Of a stretch of DNA of 64,000 nt, positions 43,818 to 52,824 are shown one piece after another (the first letter of the stretch is position 1; every line of letters starts with the position of its first letter). The notes beneath the pieces are model-generated. The model saw only the letters and a program-made list of their open reading frames with translations. It was not told the origin of the DNA and searched no databases. Origin of the DNA: Oscillospiraceae bacterium (GTDB taxonomy: Bacteria; Bacillota; Clostridia; Oscillospirales; CAG-272). The stretch spans positions 1 through 64,000 of the forward strand of contig SVQZ01000008.1 in the NCBI GenBank assembly GCA_015065105.1. Direction: 5' to 3'. The position numbers and the translations under genes are program-made.

Positions 43818-43847
43818 ATTTTATCATAAGATACAATAAATTGTCAA
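43818..43847 (-). promoter_or_regulatory. promoter of the flavoprotein-AcnX operon
   Basis: Minus strand: TTGACA (43842-43847), 18-base spacer, TAAAAT (43818-43823). Confidence 0.75.
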
Positions 43848-43873
43848 GAAAAACAAGCAGGCAAAGGCCAAAA

Positions 43874-43904
43874 GAAAAAACCGTTTATTCCTTTGAACAA
43901 ACGG
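43874..43904 (-). terminator. terminator of the 58-residue membrane protein gene
   Basis: CCGTTTATTC / GAACAAACGG (43881-43890 with 43895-43904, one mismatch) followed leftward by TTTTTT. Confidence 0.8.
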
Positions 43905-43918
43905 CAAAAATTAGTCTT

Positions 43919-44095
43919 TTAAAAAGCCAACAGTAAAAATGCAATTACGATCATACACACAATACAAAATATAGAGCCTGCTAAAAGTCTGCTTTTATTT
44001 CTTTTCAACCAGATACGGCGTTCTATTCTTTTTTCATATTCCATAGAGGAAACCACATCGCCGTAGGTGGGAATGTTTTTTAAGTTATCATTCAT
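43919..44095 (-). CDS. 58-residue single-pass membrane protein, unknown function
   Basis: ATG at 44095 preceded by GGAGAG. The protein has a polar N-terminus (MNDNLKNIPTYGDVVSSMEYE), a strongly basic stretch (KRIERRIWLKRNKSR) and one C-terminal membrane helix (about 37-58, rich in Ile, Val, Leu and Phe). It ends at TAA 43919-43921 and is followed by a clean terminator. I know no family; gene structure and terminator support it being real. Confidence 0.7.
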   Translation of the reverse strand: MNDNLKNIPTYGDVVSSMEYEKRIERRIWLKRNKSRLLAGSIFCIVCMIVIAFLLLAF

Positions 44096-44232
44096 GACTA
44101 TACTCTCCCATCAAATAACAGATATTATTATAAACTATCAATTTAAACTGAGAGTTAGGCGTTTGTATATACTTTTTACATTCTTTGTAAACAGATTAAG
44201 AAGACGGAAAAATAGGTCGGTGAATTACAATA

Positions 44233-44256
44233 AACGGGTTGCTTTCGCAACCCGTT
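44233..44256 (-). terminator. terminator of secA
   Basis: AACGGGTTGC-TTTC-GCAACCCGTT (44233-44242 with 44247-44256). Confidence 0.78.
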
Positions 44257-44264
44257 CAGACTCT

Positions 44265-47030
44265 TTATTCATCTGTTGCGTTAAGATTCGCACCGCAGCA
44301 TTTCTTATATTTTTTGCCGCTTCCGCAGGGGCAGGGATCGTTTCTTCCTATCTTTTCTGCCGCCTTTTTAACAACAGGCTTCTTTTTAAGACTGCTGTCA
44401 CCGCCGCTGCCTACAAAGCCTTCACCGGTAACCTTTGCAGCCGCTTCACGCTTAACCTCTTCTCTGGGACGAACGGAAAGCACGCCGCGTACCGTTTCGT
44501 TACGGATGGTAGCTATCATATCGTCAAACATATCAGCACCCTGAATACGATACATGGAAAGAGGATCGCGCTGTGCGTAAGCATGAAGTCCGATACTGCC
44601 CTTAAGATCGTCCATTGCGTCAAGCTGATCCATCCAGTTAACGTCAACACGGCGAAGAAGGATAACGCGCTCGATCTCACGCATCTGTTCTTCCCCGAAA
44701 AGCTCTTCCTTTTCGGCATATATCTGCTGTGCCTTTTCCCAAAGACTCTCTGCTATATCCTCCGCCTTAAGCTTTTTCAATTCATCCTCGGAATAATCAA
44801 AATCATCCTCTGTGCAGAGAAGTCCGTTGAACTCCTGCTTGATAATACTGAAATTCCAGCTTCCGTTTTCATCATCAGGATTAGGCTGTGCATCGGTTAC
44901 AACAGCGTCAATTACCTCGCGGATCATGTTAAGGATACGGTCTCTGAGATTTGCACCGTCAAGTACCTCGTCGCGCTGTGCATAAATAACCTTACGCTGC
45001 TGGTTCATTACGTCGTCATAGTTAAGAACGTTCTTACGGCGTTCAAAGTTATTACCCTCAAGCTGCTTCTGTGCGTTTTCTATAGAGTTTGAAAGGAGAC
45101 TTGCCTGAATGGGCTGATCGTCGGGAAGTCCGATCTTTTCAACAGCATTTGCAACTCTTTCGCTTCCGAACAAACGCATAAGATCGTCCTCGAGAGAAAG
45201 ATAGAATCTTGATTCGCCGGGGTCGCCCTGACGTCCCGAACGTCCGCGGAGCTGATTGTCGATACGGCGGCTTTCGTGACGCTCCGTACCAACGATAAAG
45301 AGACCTCCTACCTCGCATACCTTCTTTGCCTCGGGTGCGATCTCTTCCTTATATTTTGCAAAAAGCTCCTTATAAACATCTCTTGCCGCAAGCACCTCTT
45401 CGGAAACGTTGGTAGAGGAGCCTACCGCAAGACCTATGATATCCTCCTCATATCCCTGCTTTTTCATTTCCTGCTTTGCCATAAATTCGGGGTTACCGCC
45501 GAGCATAATATCGGTACCACGGCCCGCCATGTTGGTGGAAATGGTTACAGTACCCAATTTACCTGCACAAGCAACGATCTCTGCTTCCTTTTCATTGTTC
45601 TTTGCATTAAGTACGGTATGCTCGATCCCCTCGCGCTTCAAAAGGCGGGAGATAGCCTCGGATTTATCAATAGATACGGTACCGACAAGTACAGGCTGTC
45701 CCTTTTCGTGACAAGCCACTACCTGACGTACTATAGCATCATATTTAGCCGCAACGTTCTTATATACAACGTCGTTATGGTCGATACGGATCATGGGCTT
45801 GTTGGTAGGAATCTCAACACAGTCCAGATTATATATTTCTCTGAATTCAATTTCCTCGGTCAAAGCTGTACCGGTCATACCCGAAAGCTTTTTATAAAGA
45901 CGGAAATAATTCTGGAAGGTTACAGTTGCAAGAGTTTTGTTTTCCTTTTCAACCTTAACGTGTTCCTTTGCCTCGATAGCCTGATGGAGACCATCGGAAT
46001 AACGTCTGCCGGGCATGATACGGCCTGTAAAGGAGTCAACTATAAGAACCTCTCCGTCCTTTACAACGTAATCTACGTCACGGTGCATTATACCGTGAGC
46101 TCTGATAGCCTGATTAATATGATGGGATATAAGGGTATTTTCTGCATCCGAAAGATTTTCTATACCGAAATATTCCTCTGCTTTCTTGATACCGCTGGCG
46201 GTAAGCACTACGGAGCGTGCCTTTTCGTCAACTATATAGTCAGCATCGATATCATCGTTTTCCTGCTTTGAATCAAGCTCCTTGATCCTATACTGTCTCA
46301 GTCTCGAAACAAGACCTTCGGTCTTATCGTAAAGCTCTGTGGACTTCTGTCCCTCACCGGAAATGATCAGAGGGGTTCTCGCCTCGTCGATAAGAATGGA
46401 GTCAACCTCGTCAACTATTGCAAACACGTGGCCTCTCTGGAACTTCTGCTTCTTATAAAGAACCATGTTGTCACGAAGATAGTCGAAGCCGAATTCATTA
46501 TTTGTACCATAGGTAATATCCGCGGAATATGCAGCCTTCTTTTCTTCTCTTGTCTGACCGTGGCAGATAAAGCCTGTGGAGAGTCCGAGGAAGTTATAAA
46601 CTCTTCCCATTTCCTCTGCACCTAATCTTGCGAGGTATTCATTTACAGTTACGATATGAACACCTTCACCTGTAAGGGCATTAAGATACGCGGGCATAGT
46701 TGCAACAATAGTCTTACCTTCACCCGTTTTCATTTCGGCGATTCTTCCCTGATGAAGAACGATACCGCCCATAAGCTGTACTCGGAAGGGACGCTTTCCC
46801 AAAACTCTCGTACAAGCCTCGCGTACCGTTGCAAAGGCTTCGGGAATCAGATCATCGAGAGTCTCTCCCTTTTCAAGTCTCTGCTTCAACACCGCAGTCT
46901 GATTTCTCAACTCGTCATCGCTCATAGCGGAATATTTATCCGCAAGATCCTCTATTTTATTAACCGTAGGCTCAAGCTTTTTTATCTGATGCTGGCTGTA
47001 GGTTCCGAATATTTTACTGAAGATACCCAA
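44265..47030 (-). CDS. secA: protein translocase ATPase SecA
   Basis: 921 residues. Walker A region MKTGEGKTIVA, DEVDSILIDEARTPLIISG, NMAGRGTDIMLGGNP, GTERHESRRIDNQLRGRSGRQGD, and the C-terminal zinc motif DPCPCGSGKKYKKCC. The start is TTG (GGTATCTTC follows, matching the usual MGI(L/F)SKIFG) with a weak AGAGAG site. Drives post-translational export through SecYEG; secY is at the right end of the window. Confidence 0.98.
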   Translation of the reverse strand: MGIFSKIFGTYSQHQIKKLEPTVNKIEDLADKYSAMSDDELRNQTAVLKQRLEKGETLDDLIPEAFATVREACTRVLGKRPFRVQLMGGIVLHQGRIAEMKTGEGKTIVATMPAYLNALTGEGVHIVTVNEYLARLGAEEMGRVYNFLGLSTGFICHGQTREEKKAAYSADITYGTNNEFGFDYLRDNMVLYKKQKFQRGHVFAIVDEVDSILIDEARTPLIISGEGQKSTELYDKTEGLVSRLRQYRIKELDSKQENDDIDADYIVDEKARSVVLTASGIKKAEEYFGIENLSDAENTLISHHINQAIRAHGIMHRDVDYVVKDGEVLIVDSFTGRIMPGRRYSDGLHQAIEAKEHVKVEKENKTLATVTFQNYFRLYKKLSGMTGTALTEEIEFREIYNLDCVEIPTNKPMIRIDHNDVVYKNVAAKYDAIVRQVVACHEKGQPVLVGTVSIDKSEAISRLLKREGIEHTVLNAKNNEKEAEIVACAGKLGTVTISTNMAGRGTDIMLGGNPEFMAKQEMKKQGYEEDIIGLAVGSSTNVSEEVLAARDVYKELFAKYKEEIAPEAKKVCEVGGLFIVGTERHESRRIDNQLRGRSGRQGDPGESRFYLSLEDDLMRLFGSERVANAVEKIGLPDDQPIQASLLSNSIENAQKQLEGNNFERRKNVLNYDDVMNQQRKVIYAQRDEVLDGANLRDRILNMIREVIDAVVTDAQPNPDDENGSWNFSIIKQEFNGLLCTEDDFDYSEDELKKLKAEDIAESLWEKAQQIYAEKEELFGEEQMREIERVILLRRVDVNWMDQLDAMDDLKGSIGLHAYAQRDPLSMYRIQGADMFDDMIATIRNETVRGVLSVRPREEVKREAAAKVTGEGFVGSGGDSSLKKKPVVKKAAEKIGRNDPCPCGSGKKYKKCCGANLNATDE

Positions 47031-47068
47031 TTTCTTTCTCTCTTTCTAAAATTTAATTCTATTTAACT

Positions 47069-47097
47069 ATTATATCACAAAATTATCTGCTTGTAAA
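47069..47097 (-). promoter_or_regulatory. promoter of secA
   Basis: Minus strand: TTTACA (47092-47097), 17-base spacer, TATAAT (47069-47074). Confidence 0.83.
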
Positions 47098-47132
47098 CCT
47101 TTTTTATGAAATATCAAGTCTATATCAAGCGC

Positions 47133-47161
47133 TTGACAATACTTTTCGTTCATGATATAAT
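47133..47161 (+). promoter_or_regulatory. promoter of the glycosyltransferase-CsaB gene
   Basis: TTGACA (47133-47138), 17-base spacer, TATAAT (47156-47161), a full consensus match. It shows that a start codon at 47106 cannot be used. Confidence 0.9.
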
Positions 47162-47198
47162 TTTTTATGTATATTTTGCAGGAAAGGAACTGCTTAAC

Positions 47199-49436
47199 GT
47201 GTCTGATAAAAAGATTAAAATTATGCATATAATAAGCGGCGGAGACAAGGGCGGAGCAAAAACTCATATGTTTACTCTGCTTGATGAGCTTTGCAAGATC
47301 GCTGACGTTACTGTTGTCTGTCTCATGAGAGGCGTTTTCTACGAGGAGATAATAGAACGCGACGTTCGTACCGTGCTTTTGGAACAGCGTACACGTATGG
47401 ATTTTTCGGTTTGTAAATCTATACAGAAAATGGTCCGCGAAGAAAAATTTGATATAATCAATGCTCACGGCGCAAGAGCTAACGTTATAGCCATGCGCTT
47501 AAATCAAAGAAAGCTGAATATCCCCATAGTAACCACCGTTCACAGCGACCCTCTGCTTGACTTTGACAGCTTTGTAAAGCGTCTTGTATTTACGAATCTT
47601 AACCTCCGCGCTCTCAAAAAGCTTAATTATAAAATTGCGGTAAGCGATTCTATGCATTCTCTCCTTCTTGAACGCGGCTTTATGCCCAATGACGTTCTCA
47701 CCGTTTACAACGGTATGGACTTTATAACAGAAGAAAAGGTATGCTCAAAAGAAGAATTTGCCAAACGATTTAATATACCTTATGATCCTGATAAGATCTA
47801 TATGGGTGTTGCGGCGCGCTTCAGCCACGTTAAGGGTGTAGATATATTCCTGAAATCTGCCGCAGAGGTTTTAAAGGTTACCGATAAGGCAAGATTTGTA
47901 ATAATAGGCGAAGGCGAAGACGAGCAAAAGCTTAAGGCTCTCGCAAAAGAATATCAGATAGAAGACAAGGTGTATTTTCTCGGATTTATCAAAGAGATAT
48001 ACGATTTCTTTAATTTCATAGATGTCAATATGCTTACTTCAAGAAGCGAAGGCTTTCCCTACTCTATTTTAGAGGGTGCAAAAATGAAAAAAGCCACTGT
48101 TGCGGCGGCTGTAGGCGGTATAACACAGCTTATAACCGACGAAGAAAGCGGATACATTTTCGAGCCCGGGGATTACAAGGAATGTGCTAAAAAAATTCTG
48201 CAGCTTATAAACGATCCCGAAAAAATAAAGGAATTCGGAGATGCAGTATATCATAAGGCATCCGTAGAGTTTTCCAACAAGGCTTTAGCCGAAGCATATC
48301 TGAATAACTATAAAAGATTTATCGCAAAGCACAAGCGTACCAAAAAATACGATATCATACTCTCGGGTTACTACGGATTCGGCAACTTCGGTGACGACCT
48401 CGTGCTTATGCTTTTGATAGAGCGCTTAAAAAAAGAAAATCCTTATCTCGAGATCCTCGCTTTAACAAAGGATCCCCATAAATCACAACGCATCTATAAC
48501 GTAAACTGTAAGAACAGATATAACTTCAAGGACGTTCTGTCTGCCATAAAACACAGCAACAACTATATAAACGGCGGAGGTACTCTTTTGACCGACGTTA
48601 CAAGTAAGCGTTCGCTGGATTACTATTGTTCCATGCTCCGATATGCAAAGAAAAAGGGATTGAACACCATGCTTTTAGGAAGCGGCATAGGACCCTTTAA
48701 CGGAGAACAGAGCAAAAAAAAGGCTAAGCAAGCTCTTGAATGTACAGATATAATTGCATTAAGAGATACGAATTCTCTTGAAATAATAAAAGGCTTTGAT
48801 CTTAAGAATAAGATATATTCAACAGCGGATATGGCATTCCTGCTTTCCTCCGATTCGGAAGCTACCCGTCTTACCAAAAACATTCTCAGAAAGAACAATC
48901 TTAAAAAGGATAATTATTTCGTTGTTTCTCTCCGCGAATGGAAATACAACGCTCCCGATTTTGAAAGCGCGGTCGCTGCTGCCTGTGACTATATTGCAAA
49001 AAAACACAATATAATTCCCGTGTTTATACCCGTTCAGCCCGAAAAGGACCTTTCGATCTCAAGGCAGACTGCTTCTATCATGGAAACCGAAGCGGTCATC
49101 ATCGACCGTCCCATGGAAAGTATAAACATTCTACCCGAGATCATTTCCGGTTCAAGATTTTCCTTGTCGATGCGACTCCATCCCATTATCTGCTCCTTCG
49201 TATATTCAAAGCCTGTTATCGCACTTTCTTATGATACCAAGGTATCGGGATTTGTAGAAGAAAACAATGCCGGTCTTTGTATAGACGTTTCCGAGATAAC
49301 AAAGGATAAGCTTATTGAGTTTGCAGATAAACTTGAAAACTTAAAAACCGAAACTAACCGTCAAAAGATTTGCGAGCTGAAGGCTCAGGCCGAAGAGAAT
49401 ATTACACTTGCATTAAATAACCTAAAATTAAACTAA
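47199..49436 (+). CDS. fusion of a GT4 glycosyltransferase and a CsaB-type polysaccharide pyruvyl transferase
   Basis: 745 residues from GTG at 47199 (GGAAAGGA upstream). Residues 1 to about 375 are a GT-B glycosyltransferase: HIISGGDKGGAKTHMFTLLDEL, VTTVHSDPL, GVAARFSHVKGVDIFLKSA, and the ExxxxxxxE motif SEGFPYSILEG. After a short basic linker (KHKRTKKYD), residues about 385-740 are a pyruvyl transferase: SGYYGFGNFGDDLVL, NGGGTLLTDVTSKRS, GSGIGPFN, ALRDTNS, SMRLHPIICSFVYSKP. CsaB ketal-pyruvylates the wall polymer to which SLH domains bind. The two SLH proteins in this window are its natural clients. Single gene with own promoter and terminator. Confidence 0.9.
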   Translation: MSDKKIKIMHIISGGDKGGAKTHMFTLLDELCKIADVTVVCLMRGVFYEEIIERDVRTVLLEQRTRMDFSVCKSIQKMVREEKFDIINAHGARANVIAMRLNQRKLNIPIVTTVHSDPLLDFDSFVKRLVFTNLNLRALKKLNYKIAVSDSMHSLLLERGFMPNDVLTVYNGMDFITEEKVCSKEEFAKRFNIPYDPDKIYMGVAARFSHVKGVDIFLKSAAEVLKVTDKARFVIIGEGEDEQKLKALAKEYQIEDKVYFLGFIKEIYDFFNFIDVNMLTSRSEGFPYSILEGAKMKKATVAAAVGGITQLITDEESGYIFEPGDYKECAKKILQLINDPEKIKEFGDAVYHKASVEFSNKALAEAYLNNYKRFIAKHKRTKKYDIILSGYYGFGNFGDDLVLMLLIERLKKENPYLEILALTKDPHKSQRIYNVNCKNRYNFKDVLSAIKHSNNYINGGGTLLTDVTSKRSLDYYCSMLRYAKKKGLNTMLLGSGIGPFNGEQSKKKAKQALECTDIIALRDTNSLEIIKGFDLKNKIYSTADMAFLLSSDSEATRLTKNILRKNNLKKDNYFVVSLREWKYNAPDFESAVAAACDYIAKKHNIIPVFIPVQPEKDLSISRQTASIMETEAVIIDRPMESINILPEIISGSRFSLSMRLHPIICSFVYSKPVIALSYDTKVSGFVEENNAGLCIDVSEITKDKLIEFADKLENLKTETNRQKICELKAQAEENITLALNNLKLN

Positions 49437-49460
49437 GGTATGCCAAGCATACCTTAGTTT
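49430..49460. terminator. bidirectional terminator
   Basis: 14-bp perfect stem (49430-49443 with 49447-49460, loop CAA), overlapping the stop codons of the convergent genes on both sides. Confidence 0.88.
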
Positions 49461-50340
49461 AATTTTTATCCTCGACCCAAAGCCTTTTTCCGTCCGAGCC
49501 TATGATCACTGTACCGTGTCTGTCGGTACGGTAAATATTTTCAGTATAGTTCTTCAATTCAGCCAAAGTTTCTGTATGAGGATGTCCGTACATATTTCCT
49601 TCCCCAACCGATATCAATGCTATTTCGGGACTGACCGCCTCCAAAAAGTCTTTTCCGGAAGAAGTATATGAACCGTGGTGTCCGACACTTAAAACGTCGC
49701 AGTCAAGCATATCGTAATAATCTTCCAATACAATATTCTCGTTATGCTTTTCCGCATCTCCCGCAAAGAGATATTTTACGTCACCGTACTGTATCCTTAT
49801 CATAAGACTGTATAAGTTCTCGTTAGAATAAAAGGCTCCTTCTTCGGGAGACAGGATATCAAAATCCGCATCCCCTATCTTGAATTTGTCACCGGCACAG
49901 GCATATTCAAGCCTTGCTCCCGTATTTTCTATCTCATGCATAACGTCTCTGTAGCAGGCAGTATCGCTTTCGGCATCCGGCATAACCACGTTCTTCACGT
50001 CGAAATTACGGAGTATCTCGTCCCCGCCTCCTATATGGTCCTCATGGGGATGTGTAAAAAATACGTATTCTATATCCTCAACACCAAGTTCATAGAGGGT
50101 GGATACCATATCATCCGACGATTCATTCGTTCCCGCGTCTATAAGAATATCCTTATCGCCGTTGTCGATAAATGCACAGTCTCCCTGCCCTACATCTATC
50201 ATATATACCGTAAAGCTTGAATCACCGGACGGTGCCAGCCTGCTCTTTTCCTTTTGAAAGGAATATATAAAAATCGACGTCAATATCAGGATCGCCGCAA
50301 TTACGTAGGTCATTATTTTACTTGATTTAGCTCTTCTCAC
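49459..50340 (-). CDS. ComEC/Rec2-like metallo-beta-lactamase-fold protein, membrane-anchored
   Basis: 293 residues from GTG at 50340 (GGAGG 6 bases upstream; the TTG at 50361 lacks one). One N-terminal membrane helix (IMTYVIAAILILTSIFIYSF), then the MBL fold: VYMIDVGQGDCAFIDNG, FFTHPHEDHIGGG, AGDAEKHNE, VGHHGSYTSS. This is the ComEC C-terminal nuclease-like domain without the ComEC channel, so a direct role in DNA uptake is doubtful; secreted phosphodiesterase or nuclease is possible. Overlaps the preceding gene by 14 bases. Confidence 0.85.
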   Translation of the reverse strand: MRRAKSSKIMTYVIAAILILTSIFIYSFQKEKSRLAPSGDSSFTVYMIDVGQGDCAFIDNGDKDILIDAGTNESSDDMVSTLYELGVEDIEYVFFTHPHEDHIGGGDEILRNFDVKNVVMPDAESDTACYRDVMHEIENTGARLEYACAGDKFKIGDADFDILSPEEGAFYSNENLYSLMIRIQYGDVKYLFAGDAEKHNENIVLEDYYDMLDCDVLSVGHHGSYTSSGKDFLEAVSPEIALISVGEGNMYGHPHTETLAELKNYTENIYRTDRHGTVIIGSDGKRLWVEDKN

Positions 50341-50737
50341 GCCTGTCCTCCATGATTTCAATAATTCTGTTCACCGTTTTACACAAGCCCAATGCAGGTA
50401 TGGTTATAATAAACCACAAAAGCGTATATAAGGGACATATCTGACCCATCAGATCAAGAAATCTATCCGAATAATCCCATACACCGAGACCTAAAAGCTT
50501 GTTTACCACGCAACCGAAGCTGAATTCTACAAATGTTATAAAAAATGCACCTATAATACACTTTTTCAATAATGAAAGCTCTTTTTTAGTATTTTCAAGA
50601 TAGTATAAGCCGACGAGGCATATACCTCCTGCCAATGCCATGCTGATATGCGTATAACCTCTCCAAAGTATTTCAAGCATACTGTAGGCTATGGCTCCGA
50701 TAACAAAAACGATCATATAAGCTGTAATTTTTTTCAT
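50327..50737 (-). CDS. CmpB-like membrane protein (putative ABC-transporter type IV family)
   Basis: 136 residues from ATG at 50737 (GAGG 8 bases before it; a GTG at 50746 overlaps the site). About four membrane helices. YSMLEILWRGYTHISMALAGG and EFSFGCVVNKLLGLGVWDYS ... GQICPLYTLLWF match the CmpB family (PF06541), whose molecular role is unclear. Operon with the ComEC-like gene. Confidence 0.83.
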   Translation of the reverse strand: MKKITAYMIVFVIGAIAYSMLEILWRGYTHISMALAGGICLVGLYYLENTKKELSLLKKCIIGAFFITFVEFSFGCVVNKLLGLGVWDYSDRFLDLMGQICPLYTLLWFIITIPALGLCKTVNRIIEIMEDRREKS

Positions 50738-50809
50738 AATACTCACCTCAAAATTAGGGTGAGCATTTTTTCAGCCCGTTACTCATTTTTATAAAAATTG
50801 GATAAGTTA

Positions 50810-50838
50810 ATTATACCTTATTTTAAATTTATTTTCAA
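50810..50838 (-). promoter_or_regulatory. promoter of the CmpB-like/ComEC-like operon
   Basis: Minus strand: TTGAAA (50833-50838), 17-base spacer, TATAAT (50810-50815). Confidence 0.78.
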
Positions 50839-50910
50839 GACGGTTTTCAAACTTTACTTATTCTTGTATTTTTTGCCTTTTCCTTCGTCATCTATCGACT
50901 TTTATATGCG

Positions 50911-50939
50911 TTGACGATTTAGATAACAAATGCTATAAT
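50911..50939 (+). promoter_or_regulatory. promoter of dinB
   Basis: TTGACG (50911-50916), 17-base spacer, TATAAT (50934-50939). Confidence 0.85.
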
Positions 50940-50945
50940 TTTATA

Positions 50946-50959
50946 CGAACATTTGTTCT
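50946..50959 (+). promoter_or_regulatory. LexA (SOS) box of dinB
   Basis: CGAAC-ATTT-GTTCT, one base from the Firmicutes LexA/DinR consensus CGAACN4GTTCG, placed at the transcription start between the -10 and the ribosome binding site. Confidence 0.88.
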
Positions 50960-50975
50960 TGCAGGAGGGATAGGA

Positions 50976-52217
50976 ATGCAGAAGGTCATATTACACTGTG
51001 ATTTGAATTCATTTTTTGCCTCGGTTGAAATAAAGCATCAACCGGAATTAAGAGGTAAGCCTGTGGCGGTATGCGGTTCGATCGAAGACAGACACGGAAT
51101 AGTTCTTGCCAAAACACAGGAGGCGAAGCGATTCGGGGTCACAACAGGCGAAGCTATCTGGCAGGCAAAACAAAAATGCAGGGATCTTGTTATCGTGTCT
51201 CCTCATTTTGAGTTATATGAAAAATATTCTGTTATGGCAAGAGATATATATTACAGATATACCGATCTTGTGGAAAGCTTCGGTATAGATGAATGCTGGC
51301 TCGACGTTACAGGAAGTAAATTATTGTTCGGAGACGGGTTCACAATTGCGGAAAGTATAAGAGAGGACATAAAAAGAGAGCTTGGTTTAACTGTTTCCGT
51401 AGGGGTATCTTTTAATAAAATATTCGCAAAATTAGGTTCTGACATGAAAAAGCCGGATGCAACCACCTGTATTCCTTATGAGGGGTTCAAAGATATGATA
51501 TGGGATATGAGTGCAGACGAAATGCTGGGAATAGGACGTTCAACAAAAAAGAGATTGGCAAAACACGGCATATACACCATCGGGCATCTGGCAAACACTA
51601 CACCCGAATTTTGCAAAAGAATACTCGGCAAGGCAGGAACACAGCTATGGATGAACGCAAACGGTATGGGCAGTAATAACGTTGCAAAATACAACTGTTA
51701 CGCCCCGGTAAAAAGTATAGGAAGAGGAAATACCTTTAACCACGATCTTACAACAAACGACGAGGTCTGGTCCATGCTTTATTTTTTATCCGAGGACGTG
51801 GCGAAGCGTTTAAGAAATTCAAGCGTATCCGCTTCCAAGGTTCAGATAACGGTAAAAGACGAGGAGCTCTCTTCAAGAGAGTTTCAAGCTCCCTTCCCTT
51901 TTCCTACCCAAAGCTGGACTGAAATAGCCGAGAAGGCTTTTTCGTTATTCGTGAAAAATTACGGCTGGAAAAAAAACGTGCGTTCGCTTACGGTAAGAGC
52001 AATAGATCTTATTTATGACGACATTCCATATCAGACAAACTGTTTTTTTGACCAAGCTAAACGTGAAAAAACACTTACGAGAGAAATAACCGTAGATAAG
52101 ATACGGGAACGCTTCGGTATTGCTTCAATAGAAACCGCAAATCTCTTTCAGTTCAGAAGTAAAGCACCTATACCCGGAGAACAGTTCGACACACTTCCTA
52201 AGCCTCAAATATCATAA
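50976..52217 (+). CDS. dinB: DNA polymerase IV (Y family)
   Basis: 413 residues. Catalytic Asp9 in HCDLNSFFASVE, Asp105-Glu106 in SFGIDECWLD, SVGVSFNKIFAKLGSDMKKPD, then the thumb and little-finger domains. The usual C-terminal beta-clamp motif is not obvious. Error-prone translesion synthesis; SOS-regulated here by the LexA box. GGAGGG precedes the ATG. Confidence 0.95.
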   Translation: MQKVILHCDLNSFFASVEIKHQPELRGKPVAVCGSIEDRHGIVLAKTQEAKRFGVTTGEAIWQAKQKCRDLVIVSPHFELYEKYSVMARDIYYRYTDLVESFGIDECWLDVTGSKLLFGDGFTIAESIREDIKRELGLTVSVGVSFNKIFAKLGSDMKKPDATTCIPYEGFKDMIWDMSADEMLGIGRSTKKRLAKHGIYTIGHLANTTPEFCKRILGKAGTQLWMNANGMGSNNVAKYNCYAPVKSIGRGNTFNHDLTTNDEVWSMLYFLSEDVAKRLRNSSVSASKVQITVKDEELSSREFQAPFPFPTQSWTEIAEKAFSLFVKNYGWKKNVRSLTVRAIDLIYDDIPYQTNCFFDQAKREKTLTREITVDKIRERFGIASIETANLFQFRSKAPIPGEQFDTLPKPQIS

Positions 52218-52276
52218 ATCTATTGAATTTTATAATAATTTATGTTATCATAAATATATTAACGGAGGATAGTAAT

Positions 52277-52651
52277 ATGTTTTATGATAAGGATCTGATC
52301 AAAAATCAAGTTGAAACTTTAGTTAACGTTGCATCTAAAATTCTTTTTGCAAAAAATGAAGTGGTATATGAAGCATCAGAAGATAGCTCCGACCCCATGG
52401 ATGACCTTTACGTTGAATTGAATAATCTGATAGAAAACAAAGAATTCGGAGACGGCGAGGATCTCATATTCGATAATTTTGACATCTCAAACGACCGTTA
52501 TCTCATACTCGCCATAGATTATTATCATCGCTTGAATGAGTTTGAGGATGACGTTCTCGAAGATGCTGATTTTGAACGCGAAGAGGTAAGAGACGGTCTT
52601 AAGGATCTTATAAAAAAATGCGGAATCCCCGAGGATGCAATGACCGTTTAA
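52277..52651 (+). CDS. small acidic protein, DUF6483-like
   Basis: 124 residues from ATG at 52277 (GGAGGA upstream; a frame from 52223 adds a hydrophobic leader without a ribosome site). Begins MFYDKDLIKNQVETLVNVASKILFAKN, resembling DUF6483 proteins, then a strongly acidic helical region (LNEFEDDVLEDADFEREEVRDG). Cytoplasmic. Function unknown. It follows dinB by 60 bases and may be cotranscribed with it, hence possibly SOS-linked. Confidence 0.72.
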   Translation: MFYDKDLIKNQVETLVNVASKILFAKNEVVYEASEDSSDPMDDLYVELNNLIENKEFGDGEDLIFDNFDISNDRYLILAIDYYHRLNEFEDDVLEDADFEREEVRDGLKDLIKKCGIPEDAMTV

Positions 52652-52679
52652 CAGTTCAAAATATATATGATTTCATACT

Positions 52680-52788
52680 AAAAAAGCGGGCGCCGGCCCG
52701 CAGCGATGATCGGGCGTGAACCTTACATAAGCTTCTTTCTTAGTGCCCGAAGTGGAGCAATTTCCTATACATTAAAAATATAAGAGGC
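52680..52788 (-). repeat. dispersed element of about 100 bases, second full copy
   Basis: Matches 37781-37881 from end to end with substitutions, including GCGGGCGCCGGCCCGC, CTTACATAAGCTT-type centre and AGCAATTTCCTATA. Read leftward it ends in the GC hairpin plus TTTTTT. As with the first copy it lies immediately after the terminator of a leftward gene, in the same orientation as that gene. Confidence 0.82.
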
Positions 52789-52807
52789 ATAGATTACTAT
52801 GCCTCTT
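52782..52807 (-). terminator. terminator of the first CBM9-like gene
   Basis: AAGAGGCATAG-ATTA-CTATGCCTCTT (52782-52792 with 52797-52807). Nearly the same sequence terminates the next paralogue (54147-54172), so the terminator was duplicated with the gene. Confidence 0.87.
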
Positions 52808-52824
52808 CATTTATTTAAATTTAA

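Noticed and set aside
45276..46271. 331-codon plus-strand frame opposite secA
   Set aside because: Antisense to SecA; composition mirrors the SecA codons and no domain is seen.
47106..47198. N-terminal extension of the GT-CsaB protein
   Set aside because: A consensus promoter (47133-47161) lies inside it; the GTG at 47199 with an upstream ribosome site begins the true domain.
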